Shown here: in pieces, positions 1-4,075 of the stretch
Layout: every line of letters begins with the position of its first letter
How positions within the stretch are numbered: the stretch's first letter is position 1
Assembly (NCBI GenBank): GCA_009778235.1
Contig: WRKE01000214.1
Span: 1 to 6,888 of the forward strand
Reading direction: 5' to 3'
Length of the DNA stretch: 6,888 bases
Source of the DNA: Pseudomonadota bacterium
GTDB taxonomy: Bacteria; Desulfobacterota; Desulfobulbia; Desulfobulbales; Desulfobulbaceae
Program-made: the position numbers and the translations under genes
Notes under the pieces: model-generated
Seen by the model: only the letters and a program-made list of their open reading frames with translations
Databases searched by the model: none
Told to the model about the DNA's origin: nothing

Positions 1-4
1 CATC

Positions 5-60
5 AAGCCTCCTTTTTCGTGACTTTGACCGGTCCACGATTTTGGAGGCTTCTTTATTTT
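5..60 (+). terminator. Possible stem-loop terminator at the left edge
   Basis: An 8-bp inverted repeat, AAGCCTCC (5-12) and GGAGGCTT (44-51), encloses an inner TCGTG/CACGA pairing (17-21 with 35-39) and a self-complementary GACCGGTC (27-34). It is followed by a T-rich stretch (53-60). This could be an intrinsic terminator for a gene to the left of the window. The stem is interrupted and the T tract contains an A, so the assignment is tentative. It could also be the edge of a repeat element. Confidence 0.3.
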
Positions 61-687
61 GCAGGATTCGTCAAACGGAGGAAGTCCCCCGGCAAAGCCG
101 GGGGATTACCCAAGGGAATTTATTTTGTATGGTTGCAGGTGTGTAAAAGACTGCGTGCAATATTTTGAGCGTAAACACACCTATTCAGGCGCACCTCCGT
201 TACGGCAGCATTTGCAGACTATGGGAGATTACGCTTTTGGTCGGGCATCGAAAGAGGCGTTGGAAGCGGCTAGAGAGAGTGCTTTGGGTTGGAGGGGAGG
301 ATTTGATGACCCTGCGGGTCGGGCCGCGCAGGCCGTGGGGCAGGTGGCTTTTGGTTGGATTGGCATAGGCGAAGCGATTAGTAATGCGGCATCTTCCGCT
401 GCTTTTGCTGCACTGGAAGATGTGCAGAAGACAGTTGGGGATCGAGCCAATTTATACAAATAACGATCCATTTGGGACGGGAGACCGGTAACAATAGACG
501 CGATTTGGAAAGCTGCCCATGAAAAGGCAATGGAACTGCCAAAATGGGAATTTTCCCGCCTTTGTCGCCTCGAAGGTGAATATGGCGAGGTAGATCGAAT
601 TTCCCGAAATAGCAAGGCGGCGAGGTAGAGGAATGGCCTGGTACTGGTGGCAGTCCACCTTACTCTTCCTCTGGTGGCCTGCTTTAA
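59..687 (+). pseudogene. Broken, unrecognised coding remnant between two hairpin repeats
   Basis: Not recognised. An open frame from a TTG at 59 reaches a TAA at 461-463 (134 codons). Its first ~20 codons are only the translation of the hairpin repeat at 81-122 (PPAKPGDYPREF), so the true gene start is missing. The Ala/Gly-rich part (ALEAARESALGWRGG to AAFAALEDVQ) looks coding. The same frame continues after the TAA with protein-like sequence (AIWKAAHEKAMELPKWEF, then VDRISRN) to a TAG near 626. The final stretch, EEWPGTGGSPPYSSSGG, is in another frame and ends at a TAA (685-687) that lies inside the palindrome. Around the first stop, a neighbouring frame reads YTNNDPFGTGDR, faintly like the NLYxYxxNDP motif of RHS proteins. 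A single ancestral gene with several frameshifts explains this best. A polymorphic-toxin tail is possible but unproven. Confidence 0.35.
81..122 (+). repeat. REP-like hairpin repeat, copy 1 (degenerate)
   Basis: The core is a perfect hairpin, TCCCCCGGC (85-93), loop AAA, GCCGGGGGA (97-105), followed by a tail containing AAGGGAATT (112-120). Over 42 bases it matches the minus strand of the copy at 684-738 with about four mismatches. The outer left arm of the palindrome is absent here, so this copy is truncated or diverged. Judged by the loop (AAA here, TTT on the plus strand of the other copy), the two copies are in inverted orientation. Such GC-rich hairpins are typical of REP/BIME elements mobilised by RAYT or IS200/IS605-type transposases. 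No transposase is present in the window. Confidence 0.7.
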
Positions 688-738
688 TTCCCTTAGGAAA
701 TCCCCCGGCTTTGCCGGGGGATTTCCTAAGGGAATTAA
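684..738. repeat. Perfect 55-bp palindrome (REP-like hairpin, copy 2)
   Basis: Left arm 684-709 and right arm 713-738 are exact reverse complements (26 bp) around a TTT loop (710-712). The arm reads outward from the loop as GCCGGGGGATT, TCCT, AAGGGAATTAA. It shares its core and tail with the copy at 81-122. It supplies the stop codon of the remnant on its left and directly abuts the AT-rich leader of the small secreted-protein gene on its right. Such a strong hairpin could insulate transcription in both directions, although it lacks a U tract. Its perfection suggests recent arrival or selection on the structure. Confidence 0.85.
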
Positions 739-755
739 CAATTTGAAATATCGTT

Positions 756-761
756 TATAAT
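756..761 (+). promoter_or_regulatory. Candidate -10 box for the small secreted-protein gene
   Basis: TATAAT matches the sigma-70 -10 consensus exactly and lies 42 nt before the ATG at 804 in an AT-rich leader. No good -35 is found at 16-18 nt upstream, where the palindrome ends (AATTAA). A TTGAAA at 743-748 is too close. If used, the promoter begins at the edge of the palindrome. Confidence 0.35.
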
Positions 762-803
762 GCTACTTCGGCAATTAATGCACTTCTTAACAAGAGGCCT
801 GGC

Positions 804-1112
804 ATGAAAAAACTCGTACTCTTGGTTGTTGTGGCTATCCTGTTAATTCATAGCGTTATTGCTAGCGCATTGGTCATAGGTCCATCTAACCTTGGCCCCA
901 TTGGATACCCAAGCCATAACTGCACACAACCAATTATCCCTATAAGTAGAGATTCGTTTTCTGTAGAAATGTTCAACAGAGAACTGGTTAGCTATAAAGT
1001 ATGTATATATAATTATGTCGAATCTGCTGATAACGACAGAAAGCGTATCGTTGAAAGTGCAAATGAGGCTATTGTGGAATACAATAATTTTATAAATTCT
1101 ATATCAAGATAG
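804..1112 (+). CDS. Small secreted protein of unknown function
   Basis: 102 aa. An AAGAGG Shine-Dalgarno (792-797) precedes the ATG by 6 nt. The N-terminus is a textbook Sec signal peptide: MKK, then a run of Val/Leu/Ile/Ala, with probable cleavage after ASA at residue 22. This leaves a mature protein of about 80 aa bearing two cysteines (CTQP and YKVCIY), which could form a disulphide outside the cytoplasm. The C-terminal half (YNYVESADNDRKRI, then ESANEAIVEYNNFI) is charged and helical. It has the general look of small exported hypothetical proteins with a Cys-x-x-Tyr-Val helix followed by Ala/Asn/Glu repeats, but I cannot name a family with confidence. The gene is much more AT-rich than the host genes to the right and sits inside the decayed element, so it is probably acquired cargo. 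It is intact while its neighbours are broken. Confidence 0.75.
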   Translation: MKKLVLLVVVAILLIHSVIASALVIGPSNLGPIGYPSHNCTQPIIPISRDSFSVEMFNRELVSYKVCIYNYVESADNDRKRIVESANEAIVEYNNFINSISR

Positions 1113-1289
1113 CACAAAAGATAAACTGCTACTCCCATCGCGAAAAGAGCGACGGTAGCCCCCCGTCCGCATATTCCTGTGGACGCGCAGTGAACTGACC
1201 TTGGCAGGAACAAGGAAACCCTCTGCGGGCTGAAGGCATCTCGCCGCGTAATGGTGTACTCTTGCTGATACTCGATTTCCGGCAGCACA

Positions 1290-1443
1290 GGATGGCAACG
1301 TCAAGGCCAAAGCGTCAGCAAGGTCAGGCGAACGCTCCATGCGCTCTTTGATGGCTTCCTTTTTCTCAAGCTGAATTTTTCCGGCAGCATTGAAGGATAG
1401 ACAGGCGCGGATAGCTCAGAAACCAGTTGAAAAAGGCCGGAAT
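1290..1443 (-). pseudogene. Phage terminase large subunit, C-terminal fragment, frameshifted
   Basis: On the minus strand one frame reads LFQLVSELSAPVY. After a one-base slip near 1396-1397, the next frame reads SFNAAGKIQLEKKEAIKERM followed at once by ERSPDLADALALT. Together these give the characteristic end of a phage terminase large subunit: ELxAPxYxF, then GKIxLExKE, then SPDLADALALTF. Terminase is the ATP-driven motor nuclease that packages DNA into proheads. Only about 50 residues survive. The ATPase and most of the nuclease domain are absent, so it cannot work. Inserting one T in the TAT-TCC codons restores the family pattern. Beyond the LADALALT motif, a +1 frame gives VLPEIEYQQEYTITRRDAF down to about 1220. 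This may be the protein's tail after another frameshift, but I am unsure. The fragment shows the left region derives at least partly from a tailed phage. Confidence 0.7.
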
Positions 1444-1652
1444 CCTCGGTTTATCTGGATTTCCGGCTCCTTGCGGTCCATCCGGTCACCCCCGCAAGTC
1501 TGGTAGGTGGTGATGGTGCTCGCCTGTACAACCTCGCCGATCAATCTCCCAAGCGTCGGCCAATCGCCTCCAGTGTCGATTACAACACGATCCCCAATGA
1601 CTATCGATTCATTTTCATCATCGTCTTTCCGGCACAGTCCTTCGTTGTCCAA
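1416..1652 (-). CDS. Possible short ORF between terminase scrap and toxin, unrecognised
   Basis: A 78-codon frame starts at a TTG with no convincing ribosome binding site and ends at a TGA at 1416-1418. The middle (IVIGDRVVIDTGGDWPTLG, then LIGEVVQAS) looks protein-like, but the last ~10 codons overlap the terminase remnant in a different frame. It is divergent from the toxin gene, with the palindromic operator between them. It may be a fragment of another phage gene. I do not recognise it and it may be spurious. Confidence 0.2.
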   Translation of the reverse strand: MDNEGLCRKDDDENESIVIGDRVVIDTGGDWPTLGRLIGEVVQASTITTYQTCGGDRMDRKEPEIQINRGFRPFSTGF

Positions 1653-1674
1653 TACGGTCCGTTTTTGATTGTAA

Positions 1675-1698
1675 AATCGTGAACTGTAGTTTACGATT
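1675..1698. promoter_or_regulatory. Imperfect 24-bp palindrome, probable toxin-antitoxin operator
   Basis: AATCGTGAACT (1675-1685), a GT centre, and AGTTTACGATT (1688-1698) form a dyad with 10 of 11 matching positions. It ends 5 nt before the toxin ATG. A TAAAAT (1672-1677) overlaps its left edge and could be a -10 box. Toxin-antitoxin operons are generally repressed by their DNA-binding antitoxin at such a site. Here the HTH protein encoded at 2002-2325 is the obvious candidate repressor (inference). Confidence 0.55.
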
Positions 1699-1703
1699 GC
1701 CCC

Positions 1704-2005
1704 ATGCTTGACATCATCAAGTCAGATGAATACGAGCGCTGGTTTGCCACCTTGCGCGATAAAACCGTCATCGCCAAAATCAATGCCGGCTATACCGTGC
1801 GCTCCAAGGCAATCTTGGCGACTGGAAAGCGTTGTCGGGTGGCGTGTCCGAGATGCGCATCGATGCTGGGCCTGGATACCAGCTGTACTTTACGCGGCGC
1901 GGCCTGGCAATCATCATCCTGCTATGTGGCGGGGATAAGCGCACTCAGGACGCGGACATCAAGCGAGCCGCCATGATTGCCAAGAGATGGGAGGTTGAAC
2001 CATGA
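1704..2005 (+). pseudogene. RelE/HigB-like toxin (HI1419 type), disrupted by a -1 frameshift
   Basis: The first frame reads MLDIIKSDEYERWFATLRDK and VIAKINA. A one-base loss near 1787-1788 then shifts the frame. The second frame reads LYRALQGNLGDWKALSGGV, EMRIDAGPGYQLYFTRRG, LAIIILLCGGDKRTQDADIK and so on to EVEP and TGA (2003-2005). Adding one C to GCC-GG gives NARLYRALQGNLGDW and a normal ~100-residue protein of the phage-Gp49/HI1419 family, which are ribosome-associated mRNA interferases. The GPGYxxYF and LLCGGDK motifs are intact. As written, translation from the ATG runs into unrelated sequence and stops at 1976, so the toxin should be inactive. The stop overlaps the antitoxin start as ATGA, the usual toxin-first coupling. 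No Shine-Dalgarno is seen before the ATG at 1704. A sequencing error in a short C run is the alternative. There is no slippery heptamer to suggest programmed frameshifting. Confidence 0.85.
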
Positions 2006-2325
2006 ACAGGCCGGTTACGATCAATGTTCCGGAAGGCTTCAGCCGCTGGGATGTCGCCGACTACCTGGCAACAGAAGAAGACATGCAGCTTTTTCTTGAC
2101 GCCTGCGCCGAAGAAGACCCAGGAGACGGCAGCCTGATCCGTAAAGCTTTGGGAGACATCGCCCGTGCGCGGGGCATGAGCCAGCTTGCCCGTGAGACGG
2201 GAATAACCAGGGAAGGGCTTTACAAGGCGTTGCATGCGGATGGCAATCCGGAGTTTTCCACCATCATGAAGGTGGTGAAGGCGCTGGGCCTGCGCCTGCA
2301 TACGGCCCGGCCCGCGACCACTTGA
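2002..2325 (+). CDS. HTH antitoxin (HI1420 / addiction-module antidote family)
   Basis: 107 aa, preceded by a strong GGGAGG (1989-1994) 7 nt upstream, and overlapping the toxin stop by ATGA. The N-terminal part (SRWDVADYLATEEDMQLFLD, residues ~14-33) and the stretch DGSLIRKALGDIARARGM (~47-64) are typical of the downstream member of HI1419/HI1420-like pairs. Residues ~64-98 form an XRE/Cro-type helix-turn-helix: MSQLARETGITREGLYKAL, then FSTIMKVVKALGL. The family protein binds and neutralises the toxin through one part and represses the shared operon through the HTH. It is full length with no damage, although its partner is frameshifted, so it is now effectively an orphan antitoxin. Its likely binding site is the palindrome at 1675-1698. 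It might also neutralise related toxins elsewhere in the genome (inference). Confidence 0.88.
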   Translation: MNRPVTINVPEGFSRWDVADYLATEEDMQLFLDACAEEDPGDGSLIRKALGDIARARGMSQLARETGITREGLYKALHADGNPEFSTIMKVVKALGLRLHTARPATT

Positions 2326-2366
2326 CCCCGCGTCCCGCTCTACCCGGCAAGAAAAACCTCACGCCT

Positions 2367-3133
2367 TCAGGCAGGGGTCCAGAATGCCCTGTATTCGATT
2401 TTGAGACGTGAGACAGTCGGGGTGACTTCCTCGTTGGTGTAGCCCATACGCCGCAGGGCATTCCTCAGGGTCATGCCACTGATGGGTTGTTCTTTTGCAT
2501 CGACCGGAGAGGGGAAGCAGAACGGCCTGTCGCCGGTGAATCTCTGTAAATCCTGGAAGAGGGCTACGACCTGCCGGGGCAGTGGCACGGTGTGCGGAAT
2601 GCGCATCTTCATCCCGGTACTGTCTTTGTCCTGACGTTCCGCCGGTATGGTCCACAATGACTTGTCAAAGTCTATTTCACCCCATTTGGCCCCACGCAGC
2701 TCGCTGACCCGCAACGCCAGGTAGGGCATGATCTTCAGGGCGTAGCGAACCTGAAGACTGCCTTCCCGATAGTCATCAATGGCCCTGAGCAGGGTGGCAA
2801 GCTTGCCCTCGTCCGTGATATAGGCGTGGTGTTTGGACTTGACCGGCGGCGATCTTTGGTGGCTTGCGCCGCTCTTCCGCTATCTACCGCTGTACTACAG
2901 GATCAATACCAGCGGCAACGAGGCCTCGCAGATCATGGGCTTTTTTCTGGCGGCCAGGAGAGAGACGGCGGGGGATTCACCCAGGCCCATCAGTCTCTTT
3001 TTTCCGGCAAGGACAAACTGAAGCCGCCAGAACTTCTTTCCATTGGGCCTGATGATGATATGCAGCCCTGTCCATCCCAAAGGGCATACTCTCTTTCCCT
3101 TGGCTTTGCCGCGCTGATTTGCTTGTCAGTCAG
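2367..3133 (-). pseudogene. Tyrosine recombinase (P4-type prophage integrase), heavily degraded
   Basis: Reading the minus strand from 3133: LTDKQISAAKPREREYALWD; one-base loss at 3066-3068; GLHIIIRPNGKKFWRLQF to LLAARK (the arm-binding DUF4102 domain); one-base loss in the A6 run (2941-2946); AHDLRGLVAAGIDPVVQR; in-frame TAG (2884-2886); IAEERRKPPK. Then at about 2845-2862 it jumps frame to SPPVKSKHHAYITDEG. About 100 residues, the core-binding SAM-like domain, are missing at that jump. The catalytic domain keeps the first Arg (LALRVSELRGAKW), EIDFDKSLWTIPAER, MKMRIPHTVPLPRQVV and LRNALRRMGYTNEE. It ends in unrelated residues before the HGFR box, so the HxxR and the nucleophilic Tyr are lost. 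No ATG is found at the expected start; a CTG or a mutated codon lies there. It is certainly non-functional. It sits just 3' of tRNA-Leu, the expected target of such an enzyme. Confidence 0.9.
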
Positions 3134-3148
3134 GGGGGTTGTGATTCT

Positions 3149-3188
3149 CGGATGTCAACGGATGAAAACGGACAGGCGCGGATAGGCA
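3149..3188 (-). repeat. Four 10-bp-phased CGGA repeats, candidate integrase arm sites
   Basis: On the plus strand four consecutive 10-bp units each begin with CGGA: CGGATGTCAA (3149), CGGATGAAAA (3159), CGGACAGGCG (3169), CGGATAGGCA (3179). On the minus strand each unit ends in (A/G)TCCG or TATCCG. The 10-bp period puts every unit on the same face of the helix. The array lies between the integrase start and the tRNA terminator, where tyrosine integrases bind short repeated arm sites with their N-terminal domain. The role is inferred from the position. Confidence 0.5.
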
Positions 3189-3195
3189 GACAAAG

Positions 3196-3230
3196 AAAAA
3201 CCCCGAAAAACCTTGTGGTTCAACGGGGTT
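3196..3230 (-). terminator. Intrinsic terminator downstream of tRNA-Leu
   Basis: Read on the minus strand, AACCCCG pairs with CGGGGTT (3224-3230 with 3199-3205). An inner AACC/GGTT stem has an ACAA loop, and the structure is followed directly by TTTTT-C-TTT. This is a convincing rho-independent terminator for the tRNA gene that ends at 3265. A small CGCGG/CCGCG hairpin (3241-3254) lies between it and the tRNA 3' end. Confidence 0.75.
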
Positions 3231-3264
3231 AAAGGACTAGCGCGGAAGCCCGCGGACAATGCTT

Positions 3265-3351
3265 TGGTGCCGGAGGTCGGAATCGAACCGACATGGGGTC
3301 GCCCCCGCTGGATTTTGAGTCCAGTGCGTCTACCAGTTTCACCACTCCGGC
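3265..3351 (-). tRNA. tRNA-Leu (anticodon CAA), CCA encoded
   Basis: Minus strand. The acceptor stem GCCGGAG (3345-3351) pairs with CTCCGGC (3269-3275), followed by discriminator A (3268) and an encoded CCA (3265-3267). The D arm contains GGTAGAC. The anticodon stem is CTGGA/TCCAG with loop CTCAAAA, giving anticodon CAA (3315-3317), which reads UUG. A long variable arm (GGGGG-CGA-CCCC) is class II as expected for leucine. The T arm is GTCGG-TTCGATT-CCGAC. The gene is intact, with its own promoter and terminator, and its 3' end faces the degraded integrase, making it the probable attachment site of the element on its left. Confidence 0.97.
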
Positions 3352-3364
3352 GTGATGAGGGCTC

Positions 3365-3394
3365 TTTTTACCGTATCAGCCTTTTTGCTGTCAA
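3365..3394 (-). promoter_or_regulatory. Sigma-70 promoter of tRNA-Leu
   Basis: A perfect TTGACA -35 (3389-3394, minus strand) is followed after 17-18 nt by GTAAAA/TAAAAA (3365-3371) as the -10. This places the transcript start within about 10 nt of the mature tRNA 5' end at 3351. The -10 is weaker than consensus. Confidence 0.6.
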
Positions 3395-3414
3395 GGGGAA
3401 AGGAGAACGAACGC

Positions 3415-3442
3415 TTGCTGAACGGGCTGGGCAGGGTATATC
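3415..3442 (+). promoter_or_regulatory. Candidate promoter of the DUF2059 gene
   Basis: TTGCTG (3415-3420) and TATATC (3437-3442) are separated by 16 nt and lie 44 nt before the ATG at 3486. The boxes are moderate matches to sigma-70 consensus. The promoter would be divergent from the tRNA promoter. Confidence 0.4.
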
Positions 3443-3485
3443 ATGAAACGTGGTGTGATAAAGCAACGAACCAACGAGGAAGAAT

Positions 3486-3995
3486 ATGAGAAAAACATCG
3501 ACATGGATTATTGCCGGCCTGGGCCTGTTCCTGCTCCTGTTCACCTCCGCCTATGCCGATGAAGGCGGACAAAAGGAGGCGGAAGCACTGCTGGAAACCA
3601 TGCACATGGATACCGTGCTCAGCCAAGCCATCGATCAGGTGATGAATATTCAGGCGCGGCAGAATCCGTCCATAGCCCCGTACCGGCATATCATGGAACA
3701 ATTCATGAAAAAATACATGAGCTACGAAAGCCTCAAGCCGGATCTGATCAAACTGTATACCCAGACCTTCACCAAGGAGGAATTAAGCGAAATAACCGGT
3801 TTTTATCGGACCTCCACCGGCCAGAAGGTGATACAGGTCATGCCGCAACTCATGGCCCAGGGCGCCCAGATGGGTCAAGCCAGGGTGCAGGAACACCTGC
3901 CTGAATTGCAACAGCAGATCAAGGAAGAGGCGGACCGCCTGAATCAAGCGCATAAGCAGCAGGATATACAGAATAAACCTGCGCAGCAGAGGTAA
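3486..3995 (+). CDS. DUF2059 domain exported protein
   Basis: 169 aa, with a GAGGA ribosome site (3476-3480) 5 nt before the ATG. Residues 1-25 are a Sec signal peptide (MRKTSTW, a hydrophobic GLGLFLLLF core, then SAYA with cleavage before DEGG), so the mature protein is periplasmic or otherwise exported. The body is all helical. The DUF2059 signature spans about residues 68-125: FMKKYMSYESLKPDLIKLY, FTKEELSEITGFYRTSTGQK and MPQLMAQGAQMGQ, where YxxxFTxxEL, FYxSPxGQK-like and MPxL are the family hallmarks. The C-terminal ~30 residues are Gln/Lys-rich and look disordered. The molecular function of DUF2059 proteins is not established. Length is normal for the family. It is followed 80 nt later by rsmB on the same strand, with no obvious terminator between, so co-transcription is possible. 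It is the first intact host gene beyond the tRNA-Leu boundary. Confidence 0.9.
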   Translation: MRKTSTWIIAGLGLFLLLFTSAYADEGGQKEAEALLETMHMDTVLSQAIDQVMNIQARQNPSIAPYRHIMEQFMKKYMSYESLKPDLIKLYTQTFTKEELSEITGFYRTSTGQKVIQVMPQLMAQGAQMGQARVQEHLPELQQQIKEEADRLNQAHKQQDIQNKPAQQR

Positions 3996-4075
3996 TTTTT
4001 ATCGGCGGGTTGCCTGCGCCTTTACAATCGCTCAAGACTCCGCAATCTTTCCCGCCAAGCCATCACCGCATCATT

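Noticed and set aside
229..741. 170-codon minus-strand frame spanning the left remnant
   Set aside because: It starts inside the palindrome, is Ser/Ala/Arg-rich without family pattern, and mirrors the more protein-like plus-strand frame.
743..748. TTGAAA as a -35 box for the 804 gene
   Set aside because: It is only 7 nt from the TATAAT, too close for a sigma-70 promoter.
1704..1976. Programmed ribosomal frameshifting in the toxin gene
   Set aside because: There is no slippery heptamer or downstream structure at the break near 1787, and neighbouring genes carry similar random damage.
2397..2405. GATTTTGAG, shared with the tRNA-Leu anticodon loop, as a second attachment site
   Set aside because: A 9-base match is expected several times by chance in this window, and the neighbouring bases do not form a tRNA arm.
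2826..3185. 119-codon plus-strand frame
   Set aside because: It is antisense to the integrase N-terminal remnant and shows no domain of its own.
4010..4075. TTG-initiated 22-residue extension of RsmB
   Set aside because: It has no good ribosome site, its residues are unlike the family, and the ATG at 4076 places the NusB-like domain at the normal distance from the start.
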